Of a stretch of DNA of 64,000 nucleotides, positions 43,414 to 53,138 are shown piece after piece. A program made the translations under genes and the position numbers. Position 1 is the stretch's first letter; each line of letters opens with the position of its first letter. The notes beneath the pieces are model-generated. The model had not been told where the DNA came from and did not search any database. It was given only the letters and a program-made list of their open reading frames with translations. The stretch comes from Erysipelotrichaceae bacterium. Its GTDB lineage: Bacteria > Bacillota_I > Bacilli_A > Erysipelotrichales > Erysipelotrichaceae. The stretch covers positions 1 through 64,000 of the forward strand of contig JAFZQG010000027.1 in assembly GCA_017550145.1 (NCBI GenBank), given 5' to 3'.

Positions 43414-45270
43414 ATGAAACAGATATCATCGGTAAAAGAAAAGGCTTTAGAGTGGGGGTTAAGTGAGAGAACAGTGGCCGCCATGTGCAAGGAAGGGAAG
43501 ATTCCCGGAGCTTTTAAACAGGGCCATGTCTGGCTTATTCCTGAAGACTCTGTAAAACCTGAAGATAACAGAATTACCTCCGGAGCATATATAAAGAGTA
43601 AAGAACTTTTACCTTTGCCTGTGGGTATTTCCGATTATATTCTGGCCTCCAGCAATTATTACTATATTGATAAGACCTTATTATTAAAAGATTTCATTGA
43701 TGAAAGAGTAATGGTTTCACTGTTTCTGAGACCGCGCTGTTTCGGTAAGACTCTGAATATGAATATGATCAAAACTTTCTTTGAGAAGAGTGATGAGGAT
43801 ACATCTGTCTATTTCAGAGATAAGAAGATCTGGAAACAAGGACAGAAGTATCGTGATTACCAGGGAAAGTATCCGGTTATTTTTCTGTCGTTTAAAGATG
43901 TTAAGTATGATAACTGGAAGGATACTCTAGAAAAGCTTTCCAATCTGATCGGCGATGAATACTCTAGACATAGAGAATTGAATGATTCAAAGAAGATCAA
44001 TAAATATGATAAGGAAGTTTACAGAAGAATAGTTGAAAGAAAATCCTCAGTCAGTGAACTGTCCGATTCCTTACTGTTACTGACGAAGCTTCTTCATGAG
44101 CATCACCATATCGCTCCGATCATAATCATTGATGAATATGATACTCCGATCGAACAGGGCTATAACTGCGGTTACTATGATGAAGTGATCCGTTTTATGC
44201 GCAATCTGTTTTCGGGAGGTTTAAAGGATAATTCACATCTGTCTTTCGGTTTTCTGACCGGTATTCTTAAGATCGCTAAGGAAAGTATCTTTTCCGGATT
44301 AAATAATCTGACTGTCAATTCCTTGCTGGATGAAAAGTACAGTGAGTATTTCGGTTTTACAACGCAAGAAGTTAAGGAAATGTGTAAGTACTACAAAGCC
44401 GAAGATAAATTTACAGAGATCTGTGAATGGTATGATGGATATCTCTTCGGTAAGTCAGAGATTTTTAATCCTTGGTCTCTGATCTCTTATTTCCGCAATG
44501 GCTTTAAAGCTGCTTCGTATTGGGAAGCAACCGGAAACAACGAAATCATCAGGGAAGTACTTTCGCAAGCGGGAAGTGAAATCTATGAAGGCCTCCATAA
44601 GATCATGGAAGGGAACAGGATAACAGCTCTGATTGATCTGGATGTGGCTTATCCTTCAATCAGGAAGAATCCTTCTTCGGTATACAGTTTCCTGCTGATG
44701 GCGGGTTATCTGAAACCTTCAATCGATAAGCCTTTATACAGTGACGGTGAATATCTGGAACTGTCTTTGCCTAATAAGGAAATTGCGATCGTTTACCGTA
44801 AGGAGATCCTCGCTCAGCTGGAAACGCTGGTTCCGCAGTCACTGACTGTTGCGTTCAAGGAAGCACTGTTTACAAGAGATACTTATTCTTTGGCTAAACA
44901 TATCCGTCGCTTTCTTAAAGAAAGCGTCAGTTATTATGATACGATCGGTGAGAACTTTTACCATGGACTGGTTCTGGTGTTGTGTACGGTCGTATCGGAT
45001 CAGTATTCGATCAGTTCAAACAGAGAAGCCGGTTACGGCCGTTATGATATTCAAATGATGCCAAGGAATAAGCTGATGCCGGGCGTTCTGATCGAACTTA
45101 AAAATGAGAAAGATGTTCCGGGTGATAGATTGGATGAAATGGCTAAAGAAGCTATCGGTCAGATCAATGAAAAAGAATATGAGACCGAATTAAAGAAAAC
45201 CGGAGTAAAGAATATCATCAGATACGGTGTAGCTTTCAGCGGTAAGGAAGTAAGGATCATTACCGAATAG
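43414..45270 (+). CDS. HTH-AAA ATPase-PD-(D/E)XK nuclease-like protein
   Basis: 618 residues. Residues about 1-48 form a MerR/excisionase-like DNA-binding segment (KEKALEWGLSERTVAAMCKEGKI... then HVWLIPED). About 65-330 match the AAA-ATPase-like domain of these proteins, with Walker-A-like LRPRCFGKTLNMNM and Walker B IIIIDEYDTPI. The C-terminus (about 510-618) is a PD-(D/E)XK nuclease fold with YGRYDIQM and GVLIELKN supplying the acidic and lysine residues. This family is abundant in gut bacteria but its function is unknown; it resembles defence or mobile-element genes. It begins 11 bases after a strong -10, and the operator at 43345-43396 is a natural target for its own HTH. Confidence 0.83.
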   Translation: MKQISSVKEKALEWGLSERTVAAMCKEGKIPGAFKQGHVWLIPEDSVKPEDNRITSGAYIKSKELLPLPVGISDYILASSNYYYIDKTLLLKDFIDERVMVSLFLRPRCFGKTLNMNMIKTFFEKSDEDTSVYFRDKKIWKQGQKYRDYQGKYPVIFLSFKDVKYDNWKDTLEKLSNLIGDEYSRHRELNDSKKINKYDKEVYRRIVERKSSVSELSDSLLLLTKLLHEHHHIAPIIIIDEYDTPIEQGYNCGYYDEVIRFMRNLFSGGLKDNSHLSFGFLTGILKIAKESIFSGLNNLTVNSLLDEKYSEYFGFTTQEVKEMCKYYKAEDKFTEICEWYDGYLFGKSEIFNPWSLISYFRNGFKAASYWEATGNNEIIREVLSQAGSEIYEGLHKIMEGNRITALIDLDVAYPSIRKNPSSVYSFLLMAGYLKPSIDKPLYSDGEYLELSLPNKEIAIVYRKEILAQLETLVPQSLTVAFKEALFTRDTYSLAKHIRRFLKESVSYYDTIGENFYHGLVLVLCTVVSDQYSISSNREAGYGRYDIQMMPRNKLMPGVLIELKNEKDVPGDRLDEMAKEAIGQINEKEYETELKKTGVKNIIRYGVAFSGKEVRIITE

Positions 45271-45307
45271 ATAAAACAATATATATTCAAGGCTCTTTTT
45301 TGCGTGG

Positions 45308-45365
45308 TTGACAAAAACGGCAGATATGTTAAAATTATGTAGCATGCTACATGTAGTATGCTACA
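45308..45365 (+). promoter_or_regulatory. marR promoter with two adjacent palindromic operators
   Basis: TTGACA (45308-45313), 16 bases, TAAAAT (45330-45335), then two abutting 14-bp sites: TGTAGCATGCTACA (45338-45351, perfect palindrome) and TGTAGTATGCTACA (45352-45365, one mismatch). They cover the transcription start, the usual position for MarR autorepression. Confidence 0.85.
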
Positions 45366-45382
45366 GAAAGGAAGTGATTCTT

Positions 45383-45820
45383 TTGGATAGAGCCGATAAT
45401 ATAATGTTTCTGCTCAGACATATAAACTATACGATCAAGACAGGTATCGATGCGAAGTTTAAAAGCTACGATCTGACTTTTTCGCAGTCACAGCTGATCT
45501 TCCATATCTTCAGGAATAATGGCTGTATTTCACAGAAGGAGCTGCAGGAGAAACTGAAGGTATCACATCCGACGGTGGTCGGTCTGGTCCAGAGGCTGGA
45601 GAAAAACGGTTTTGTAAAGACCGAGAAGGATGAGAATGATAAACGCAATAAGATCATCTATACGACCGAACTTACCGAACAGCTGCATAAAGAACTGAAA
45701 AAGCAGCACGATGAAAACAATAAGAAACTGATGAAGAGTTTTTCCAAAGAAGAGATGATCGAACTGGAAAGACTGCTGAATAAAATGAATGAAAATATCA
45801 CAGAACAGGAGATGAAGTAG
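45383..45820 (+). CDS. MarR family transcriptional regulator
   Basis: 145 residues from a TTG at 45383, chosen because AAAGGAAG lies seven bases upstream; a longer frame to 45308 reads through the promoter and operators. The winged helix is seen in ISQKELQEKLKVSHPTVVGL, VQRLEKNGFVKTEKDENDKR and NKIIYTTELTE. It should repress itself and the ABC exporter genes that start 2 bases after its stop, with release by a toxic ligand. Confidence 0.92.
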   Translation: MDRADNIMFLLRHINYTIKTGIDAKFKSYDLTFSQSQLIFHIFRNNGCISQKELQEKLKVSHPTVVGLVQRLEKNGFVKTEKDENDKRNKIIYTTELTEQLHKELKKQHDENNKKLMKSFSKEEMIELERLLNKMNENITEQEMK

Positions 45821-45822
45821 AT

Positions 45823-47565
45823 ATGAATGTAATAAAGCTCCTTGCCAAGGAAATAGGCGAGTATAAAAAAGATACGATCATGACGCCGTTATTCATGATC
45901 GGCGAAGTGGCGATGGAATGTATGATCCCGGCCATCATGGCGATCCTGATCGATCATATGTATACCGAAAGTATCACGATGGTCATGAAGTACGGTGCTA
46001 TCCTGATCGTTCTGGCCATAATATCTCTGTATTGCGGAGCCAGCTCGGCCAGAGCCGGTGCCAGAGCCGGTGCGGGATTTGCGAAGAACTTGAGAAAAGA
46101 TCTTTTCTACCATGTTCAGGAATTCTCTTTCAAGGACATCGATGATTTCTCTTCCTCTTCACTTGTCACCAGACTGACCAGTGATGTCTCAAGCGTACAG
46201 AATGCCTTTATGATGATCATCAGAATGGCGGTCAGAGCACCTTTAATGGTCATCTTCTCCGTTATTATGGCAGTCAGGATCAACAGCGAAATGGCTCTGA
46301 TCTTCTTCGCGATCATTCCGGTATTGGGTCTGGGTCTGTTTACCATCTTCAGAGTAGCTCATCCGATCTTCAGACGCATCTTCAAGAAGTATGATGCTCT
46401 GAATAATTCGGTACAGGAAAATGTTTCCGGTATCAGAGTCGTCAAATCATTCGTCAGAGAGAACTACGAAATAGAGAAATTCAATAAAGCTTCGGAAGAT
46501 GTCAGAAGCAATTTCGTCAAAGCTGAAAGGATCGTCGCTTTGAACAACCCGTTGATGATGGCATGCATGTATACAGCGATGCTGCTGGTATCGTATATCG
46601 GTGCCAGAATGATCGTCGAAAGCGGTGCTACATCTTTAACGACCGGAGAACTTTCATCCTTGACCAGCTATGGTATTCAGATACTGTCTTCACTGATGAT
46701 GCTTTCGATGGTATTCATGATGATCACTTTCTCGGCTGAAGCAGCCAATCGTATCGGTGAAGTTATCTTAAGAGAAAGCAGTCTGACTTCTCCGGAAAAC
46801 GGATTGACTGAGGTAAAAGACGGTTCCATTAAATTCGACAACGTAACATTTAAATACAATGCCAAGAGTAAGAGAAGAGCTCTGGCTGAGATAAATCTCG
46901 ACATCAAGAGCGGTCAGACGATCGGTATTATCGGCGGTACCGGTACAGGTAAGACTACTTTGATCCAGCTGATTCCGCGTCTGTATGATGTTACAGAGGG
47001 AACACTATATGTGGGCGGAGAGGATGTCAGAAAGTATGACCTCGATGCTTTGAGAAACGAAGTTGCAGTCGTTTTACAGAAGAACGTCTTATTTGCGGGA
47101 ACCATTAAAGACAATCTGCGCTGGGGCAACAAGGAAGCCAGTGATGAAGAGATCGAAAGAGTATGCAAACTGGCTCAGGCTGATGAATTCATTCAGCAGT
47201 TCCCTGATAAATATGACACGATGATATCCCAGGGTGGAACAAACGTTTCGGGCGGTCAGAAGCAGCGTTTATGTATCGCGAGAGCTCTGCTTAAGAAACC
47301 GAAGGTTCTTATTCTGGATGACTCCACTTCGGCTGTCGATACCAAGACCGACGCCCTGATCCGTAAGGCTTTCAAACAGGAGATTCCTGATACCACCAAA
47401 ATCATCATCGCTCAGCGTGTAGCTTCAGTCGAGGATGCCGATCAGATCATTGTCATGGACGGCGGCAAGATCGTCGAACACGGCAACCATGAAGAACTGA
47501 TGAAATTAAACGGTATCTATGCCGAGATCTATAATACACAGGTTAAAGGAAAGGAGGAAGACTAA
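45823..47565 (+). CDS. ABC exporter half-subunit 1 (degenerate ATP site)
   Basis: 580 residues: a six-helix exporter membrane domain (about 1-310) and an ATPase domain with Walker A GGTGTGKTT and signature VSGGQKQR. The Walker B end reads LILDDSTSAVD (Asp in place of the catalytic Glu) and the H-loop reads IIAQRV (Gln for His). This is the pattern of the non-catalytic subunit in heterodimeric exporters such as TM287/288 or BmrCD. The partner starts on the next base. Export of drugs or lipids, under MarR control, is likely. Confidence 0.92.
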   Translation: MNVIKLLAKEIGEYKKDTIMTPLFMIGEVAMECMIPAIMAILIDHMYTESITMVMKYGAILIVLAIISLYCGASSARAGARAGAGFAKNLRKDLFYHVQEFSFKDIDDFSSSSLVTRLTSDVSSVQNAFMMIIRMAVRAPLMVIFSVIMAVRINSEMALIFFAIIPVLGLGLFTIFRVAHPIFRRIFKKYDALNNSVQENVSGIRVVKSFVRENYEIEKFNKASEDVRSNFVKAERIVALNNPLMMACMYTAMLLVSYIGARMIVESGATSLTTGELSSLTSYGIQILSSLMMLSMVFMMITFSAEAANRIGEVILRESSLTSPENGLTEVKDGSIKFDNVTFKYNAKSKRRALAEINLDIKSGQTIGIIGGTGTGKTTLIQLIPRLYDVTEGTLYVGGEDVRKYDLDALRNEVAVVLQKNVLFAGTIKDNLRWGNKEASDEEIERVCKLAQADEFIQQFPDKYDTMISQGGTNVSGGQKQRLCIARALLKKPKVLILDDSTSAVDTKTDALIRKAFKQEIPDTTKIIIAQRVASVEDADQIIVMDGGKIVEHGNHEELMKLNGIYAEIYNTQVKGKEED

Positions 47566-49488
47566 ATGCCACCTAGAAGAGGATTTGTTACAGACAAGAA
47601 GATCGATCCAAAAAGTCTGTTGAGATTACTGAAATATGTATTCAAGAAATATAAATTCCAGCTGGTAATCGTAGCGATCTGTATCATGATCAGCTCCGTC
47701 GCTTCAGTTATTGCGGCTACATTCATGCAAAGACTGATCGATGAAGTTATCCTCCCGGGAATTGACAGTGGTATGAGCGCAGTCGGAAATGATCTGATGA
47801 AAATCATAAAAACGATGGCTTCCATCTATCTGATGGGTTTACTGGCCAATACGCTCTATAACCAGATCATGGCTTTTGTCGGACAGGGAACCATCAAGTC
47901 CTTACGTGATGATATGTTCGACAATATGGAAACTTTGCCAATCAGGTATTTCGATACGCATGCCCATGGCGAGATCATGTCCACTTACACAAACGACGTC
48001 GATACGTTAAGAATGCTGGTGGGACAGAGTATTCCGTCCCTGTTCCAGAGTGTCTTATCATTATCGGTCGTAGTCATTACGATGCTGAACTATTCGATCT
48101 GGCTGACGATCGTAGTGTTTATAGTTATCTTTACGATGACCAAGATCACCGGCAAGTTCGGCGGACGTTCGGCCCGTTTCATGGTCGATCAGCAGTCCTC
48201 CTTAGCTAAAGAGGAAGGTTTCGTTGAAGAGATGATGGAAGGTATGAAAGTCGTCAAGGTCTTCACTCATGAAGAAGAAGCCAAGAAGGATTTCGATATC
48301 CTGAATGAGAAGTTATACAACGATACCAGACAGGCCAACGAGAATGCCAATGCGCTGATGCCTATACTGGCCAATATCGGCAATATCGCTTATGTCGTAC
48401 TGGCGATCATCGGCGGTTTACTGGTCGTCACCAAAACACCTAACCTTTCGCTTCGGGGAATCAATACCGTCAGTATCGGTGTGATCGTTTCATTCTTAAG
48501 TCTGTCCCGTTCATTATCAATGACGGTATCTCAGATGTCTCAGCAGGTCTCGACTGTTGCGATGGCCTTAGCCGGAAGTGACAGAGTCTTTGCGCTGATC
48601 GATGAGAAATCGGAAGAAGATGAAGGTTATGTAACCTTAGTCAGAGCCAATATCGATGATGAAGGAAATATTACCGAGACTGATGAATATACCGGTAAGT
48701 GGGCCTGGAAACATTACCACGCGCAAAGCGATCATTCGACAACTTATGTTGAATTAAAGGGTGATATCCAGATGGTGGATGTCGACTTTGCGTACAATCC
48801 GGATAAACAGGTCCTCTATGATATATCTTTATATGCCCATCCTGGTCAGAAGATCGCCTTTGTCGGTGCGACCGGTGCAGGTAAGACTACCATCACGAAC
48901 CTGATCAACAGATTCTATGATATCCCTGATGGCAAGATCCGTTATGACGGTATCAATATCAATAAGATCAAGAAACCTGATTTAAGAAGATCATTAGGTA
49001 TGGTCTTGCAGGATGTCAATCTGTTTACCGGTACGGTCATGGATAATATCCGTTACGGCAAACTTGACGCCACAGACGAGGAATGTATCGAAGCAGCCAA
49101 ACTGGCCAATGCGGATGACTTTATTACGAGACTTCCGGATGGCTACAATACGATGCTGACAAACAACGGTGCGCAGTTATCGCAGGGTCAGAGACAATTA
49201 CTCTCGATTGCCAGAGCCGCTGTCGCCAATCCTCCGGTCATGATCCTTGATGAAGCTACTTCTTCGATCGATACCAGAACCGAAGCACTGGTTCAGAAGG
49301 GCATGGATAACCTGATGAAGGGCAGAACAGTCTTTGTCATCGCCCACAGACTATCAACCGTCAGAAACTCCGATGCGATCATGGTTCTCGACCACGGTCA
49401 CATTATCGAAAGAGGTACACATGATCAGCTTTTAGACATGAAGGGTACATACTATCAGCTGTATACCGGTGCCTTTGAACTGGAATAA
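47566..49488 (+). CDS. ABC exporter half-subunit 2 (catalytic)
   Basis: 640 residues, the longer partner. Six membrane helices, then an ATPase domain with Walker A GATGAGKTT, LSQGQRQ signature, Walker B MILDEATSSID and H-loop IAHRLST, all consensus. An insert of about 60 residues (EDEGYVTLVRANIDDEG...TGKWAWKHYHA) precedes the ATPase domain, as in several heterodimeric exporters of Bacillota. It follows subunit 1 with no gap, so translation is coupled. Confidence 0.93.
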   Translation: MPPRRGFVTDKKIDPKSLLRLLKYVFKKYKFQLVIVAICIMISSVASVIAATFMQRLIDEVILPGIDSGMSAVGNDLMKIIKTMASIYLMGLLANTLYNQIMAFVGQGTIKSLRDDMFDNMETLPIRYFDTHAHGEIMSTYTNDVDTLRMLVGQSIPSLFQSVLSLSVVVITMLNYSIWLTIVVFIVIFTMTKITGKFGGRSARFMVDQQSSLAKEEGFVEEMMEGMKVVKVFTHEEEAKKDFDILNEKLYNDTRQANENANALMPILANIGNIAYVVLAIIGGLLVVTKTPNLSLRGINTVSIGVIVSFLSLSRSLSMTVSQMSQQVSTVAMALAGSDRVFALIDEKSEEDEGYVTLVRANIDDEGNITETDEYTGKWAWKHYHAQSDHSTTYVELKGDIQMVDVDFAYNPDKQVLYDISLYAHPGQKIAFVGATGAGKTTITNLINRFYDIPDGKIRYDGININKIKKPDLRRSLGMVLQDVNLFTGTVMDNIRYGKLDATDEECIEAAKLANADDFITRLPDGYNTMLTNNGAQLSQGQRQLLSIARAAVANPPVMILDEATSSIDTRTEALVQKGMDNLMKGRTVFVIAHRLSTVRNSDAIMVLDHGHIIERGTHDQLLDMKGTYYQLYTGAFELE

Positions 49489-49534
49489 TCGATATATCTG
49501 AATCATTATCAGGCATAAATCGGGTCTGATGATG

Positions 49535-49575
49535 TATAATCTAGATAAGCTAAAGCCAACTGCTGTTGGCTTTTT
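49535..49575 (+). promoter_or_regulatory. Possible promoter plus terminator-like hairpin before ABC subunit 3
   Basis: TATAAT at 49535-49540, then a hairpin AAAGCCAAC / GTTGGCTTT with T5 (49552-49575), only six bases before the ATG of the next ABC gene. No ribosome site is visible between. It may terminate the upstream pair or act as an attenuator of the second pair. Confidence 0.6.
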
Positions 49576-49581
49576 GTACAC

Positions 49582-51357
49582 ATGAAAAGAAACACGATCG
49601 GTAAGTATTATCTCAAATACGCCCATTTATTCCTGATCGGAATAATTGCGGATGTCATCGTCGATGTCGTTCAGACCTATGTGCCTGAATTTTTGGGTGC
49701 GATCGTTGATATCGTTTCGAATAATCAGAATGTCGTGGTAGCTGATATCACGTATCTTTTAAAGAATATTATCCTGATCGCTACGATCCTGATGATCGGC
49801 AGAGCGGTCCTGCGTTTCGGTATTATCTCGGCTTCGGGAAGGATCGAAGCCAATATCCGTCATGATATGTTCAGGAAGGCCGAAAGACTTTCTCAGCGTT
49901 ACTACCATGAAAACAAGATCGGTACGATCATGTCGTGGTTCTCTTCGGATGTGGAGGCTGTAGAGGAATTCATCGGCTGGGGTACCATAATGATGGTCGA
50001 TGCGCTGTTCCTTTCAGTGATTGCGATCTATAAGATGATCAGACTGGATCCGGTCTTAAGTTTTATTGCGATCATTCCTTTGCTGGCCCTGGTCATCTGG
50101 GGCAACCGGGTAGAAAAGGTCATGTCCGAAAAATGGGAAGACAGGCAGAAGCAGTTTGATAAACTGTATGACTTTACCCAGGAGACCTTTACCGGTATCA
50201 GAGTCATCAAGGCTTTCGTAAAGGAAGCACAGGAACTAAAAGCCTTCTCCAAGGTAGCGAAAGAAAACAGTGAGAAGAATCTGGAATTTGCCAAGCTTTC
50301 GATCCGTTTTGATGTCTATATCGAAATGATCATCGGTGTGACGTTCTGTCTGCTGATGGGACTTGGTGCATATTTTGTCTATCTGACCAGTATCGGTACG
50401 CCGTTTGTCTTATTCAATCATACGATCACTCTGACGGCCGCTACACTTACCACTTTCGTCGGTTATGTGGATACTCTGATCTGGCCGATGATCGCGATGG
50501 GTCAGATCCTGCAGATGCATTCCCGTTTCAAGACTTCTTCGGAAAGGATCTATGCCTTCCTTGATCAGGAAGAGGAGATCCATAATGCGGAGAACACGGT
50601 CAAGCTGGAGAACTGCAAAGGCAAGATCACCTTTAATGATTTCTCTTTTGCCTATCCCGATGGTGATACGCACTCTTTAAAGAATGTCTCCTTTACGATC
50701 GAAGCCGGGGAAATGGTCGGTGTGGTAGGCAAGATCGGTTCGGGCAAGACCACCTTAGTGAATTCCTTATTCCATTTATATAACGTCGAAAAAGGCAAGA
50801 TCTTCATCGATGATATCGACATCATGGATATCGATATCCAGAGTCTGAGAGAAGCGATCGCCTATGTACCGCAGGATAACTTCCTGTTTTCCGATAATAT
50901 CAGAAACAATATTTCCTTTGCCAAGAATAAGGCCGATATGTCCGAGATCAGAAATGCGGCCAAGTTTGCGGATGTGGATGACAATATTTTAGGTTTCTCC
51001 GATGGTTATGAGACTTTGACCGGTGAAAGAGGAGTGACTCTTTCGGGCGGTCAGAAACAGCGTATTTCGATTGCCAGAGCGTATCTGAAGAATGCGCCGA
51101 TCATGATCATGGATGACGCAGTCTCCGCTGTCGATATGAAGACGGAAGAAACCATTTTAAACAATATCAATGAAAACCGTAAAGGCATGACGACGATCAT
51201 CATCGCTTCCCGTGTTTCAACGGTTTCACATCTTGATAAGATCCTGGTTCTCAAGGACGGCAGTGTCGAGGCTTTTGATACGCCGGAGAACCTTCTGAAG
51301 ATTTCGCCTACTTACCAGAAGATGGTCTATCTGCAGAAACTGGAGAGTGAACTCTAG
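49582..51357 (+). CDS. ABC exporter half-subunit 3 (degenerate ATP site)
   Basis: 591 residues with six membrane helices and an ATPase domain: Walker A GKIGSGKTT, signature LSGGQKQR, Walker B IMIMDDAVSAVD (Asp for Glu), H-loop IIASRVST (Ser for His). It is therefore the non-catalytic subunit of a second heterodimer. The ATG follows a terminator-like hairpin by six bases and lacks a ribosome site, unlike its neighbours; translation initiation must differ or the true start is slightly downstream. Confidence 0.92.
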   Translation: MKRNTIGKYYLKYAHLFLIGIIADVIVDVVQTYVPEFLGAIVDIVSNNQNVVVADITYLLKNIILIATILMIGRAVLRFGIISASGRIEANIRHDMFRKAERLSQRYYHENKIGTIMSWFSSDVEAVEEFIGWGTIMMVDALFLSVIAIYKMIRLDPVLSFIAIIPLLALVIWGNRVEKVMSEKWEDRQKQFDKLYDFTQETFTGIRVIKAFVKEAQELKAFSKVAKENSEKNLEFAKLSIRFDVYIEMIIGVTFCLLMGLGAYFVYLTSIGTPFVLFNHTITLTAATLTTFVGYVDTLIWPMIAMGQILQMHSRFKTSSERIYAFLDQEEEIHNAENTVKLENCKGKITFNDFSFAYPDGDTHSLKNVSFTIEAGEMVGVVGKIGSGKTTLVNSLFHLYNVEKGKIFIDDIDIMDIDIQSLREAIAYVPQDNFLFSDNIRNNISFAKNKADMSEIRNAAKFADVDDNILGFSDGYETLTGERGVTLSGGQKQRISIARAYLKNAPIMIMDDAVSAVDMKTEETILNNINENRKGMTTIIIASRVSTVSHLDKILVLKDGSVEAFDTPENLLKISPTYQKMVYLQKLESEL

Positions 51358-51358
51358 A

Positions 51359-53119
51359 ATGAACGAAGAACTGGAAAAACTCAAAGGTGACCATAAGTTA
51401 CCCTTCGGTGTAATCATCAGGAGAACACTGAAGTATATCGATTCCGAAAAGGGTGGTTTCATCCTGTCTTTGATATTGCTTTTGGCGAACGTCGGACTGG
51501 ATTCTATTTCACCGTTATTCACCAGCTGGATCACCGATGAACTGGTTAAGAATAATATCAATCTGAAACTGATCATCAATCTGTCTTTATTGTCTTTTGC
51601 GATCATGTGCATCAACCAGCTCTTCCTGTATATCGAATCGATGATCTTACAAAACTGCGGGCAGAGGATCATTTACCGTTTACGTAAAGAGATCTTCGAA
51701 CATATCGAAAACATGTCACTGAATCAGTTCAATGAGATGCCGGTAGGTTCGCTTGTTACCAGAGTTACATCATATACCGCAAGTATGTCGGATCTCTTTA
51801 CCGGGGTCCTGGTCAGAATCTTGAGAGACTTTACGACCCTGATCGGTGTCTATGTGATCATGTTCTTTATTTCGATGCAGCTGTCTGTATCCTTGATCGG
51901 TGTAGTGGTAATCGTCTTCATCGTATCCTATATCTTCTCCAAGACGGTCAGAGAGATCTTCCGTAAGGAAAGAGCCTGTATCTCCGATATCAATACCTTC
52001 CTGTCCGAGAACCTGGCCGGTATGAAACTGACGCAGGTCTTCAATCAGGAAGAAACCAAGGATGAACAGTTCATTGAGAAGAATGAGAATCTGCGTAAAC
52101 AGCGTTTCAATGTCATAAAGGCTTTCGGTGTCTACAGACCGCTGATTTCCTTTATCTATAACTGCTCGATCGCATTATGCTTCATGCAGGGTGTCAGATA
52201 TCATCTTTCAGCCGGTGAGGTCGTCGCTTTCTATCTGTATCTGTCGAAGTTCTTCAACCCGATCCAGAATCTGGCTGATCAGCTCAATGCCTTACAGAAA
52301 GCACTGACGGCTTCGGAAAGGATCTTTAATCTGCTGGATGTCAAACCGGATGTGCTGGATAAGGAAGACGCCTTGGAGATCGAACACTTCAAAGGCAAGA
52401 TCGAATTCCGCAATGTCTGGTTTGCGTACAAGGATGAAAACTGGATCTTAAAAGATGTTTCCTTTGTGATCCAGCCGAAAGAAACCTGTGCCTTTGTAGG
52501 AGCTACCGGTGCGGGCAAGACAACGATCCTGTCATTACTGGTAAGAAACTATGAAGTGCAGAAAGGTGAGATCCTGATCGATGACATCAATATCAACGAC
52601 ATCAAGATATCTTCCTTAAGAAGAGCTATCGGACAGATGCTGCAGGATGTGTTCCTGTTCTCAGGTACGATCAGAGACAATATCACCCTTCATGATGATT
52701 CATTCTCTGAAGAAGAGATCTATGAAGCCTGCCGTTATGTGAATGCGGACAGTTTCATCGAACGTCTGCCGAAGAAGATCGATGAAGAGATCATTGAAAA
52801 AGGTGAGAACCTCTCTCAGGGTCAGAGACAGTTACTCTCTTTTGCCAGAACCGTTATCCATAAACCGCAGATTCTGATCCTGGATGAAGCGACAGCCAAT
52901 ATCGATACCGAGACCGAAGTGCTCATACAGCAGTCATTAGAAAAAATGAAGAGTATCGGTACGATGCTGGTGGTGGCACATAGACTTTCAACCATCCAGC
53001 ACGCCGATCAGATCATTGTCTTACAGAATGGTTCGATCGTTGAAAGAGGCAATCACCAGCAGCTGCTCAAGAACCGCGGTTACTACTATAAGCTCTATCA
53101 GCTGCAGTTTGATGATTAG
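51359..53119 (+). CDS. ABC exporter half-subunit 4 (catalytic)
   Basis: 586 residues from the ATG at 51359, one base after the preceding stop. Six membrane helices, then Walker A GATGAGKTT, signature LSQGQRQ, Walker B ILDEATANID and H-loop VAHRLST, all intact. It pairs with subunit 3 as a heterodimeric exporter. It lacks the extra insert of subunit 2. The TIR-LRR operon starts 20 bases after its stop. Confidence 0.92.
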   Translation: MNEELEKLKGDHKLPFGVIIRRTLKYIDSEKGGFILSLILLLANVGLDSISPLFTSWITDELVKNNINLKLIINLSLLSFAIMCINQLFLYIESMILQNCGQRIIYRLRKEIFEHIENMSLNQFNEMPVGSLVTRVTSYTASMSDLFTGVLVRILRDFTTLIGVYVIMFFISMQLSVSLIGVVVIVFIVSYIFSKTVREIFRKERACISDINTFLSENLAGMKLTQVFNQEETKDEQFIEKNENLRKQRFNVIKAFGVYRPLISFIYNCSIALCFMQGVRYHLSAGEVVAFYLYLSKFFNPIQNLADQLNALQKALTASERIFNLLDVKPDVLDKEDALEIEHFKGKIEFRNVWFAYKDENWILKDVSFVIQPKETCAFVGATGAGKTTILSLLVRNYEVQKGEILIDDININDIKISSLRRAIGQMLQDVFLFSGTIRDNITLHDDSFSEEEIYEACRYVNADSFIERLPKKIDEEIIEKGENLSQGQRQLLSFARTVIHKPQILILDEATANIDTETEVLIQQSLEKMKSIGTMLVVAHRLSTIQHADQIIVLQNGSIVERGNHQQLLKNRGYYYKLYQLQFDD

Positions 53120-53121
53120 GC

Positions 53122-53127
53122 TATAAT
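53122..53127 (+). promoter_or_regulatory. -10 box before the TIR-TM-LRR operon
   Basis: TATAAT lies between the ABC subunit 4 stop and the first TIR gene, 11 bases before its ATG. There is no clear -35 and no ribosome site, so the leader would be about 5 bases. Confidence 0.45.
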
Positions 53128-53138
53128 TGTATTAAAGA

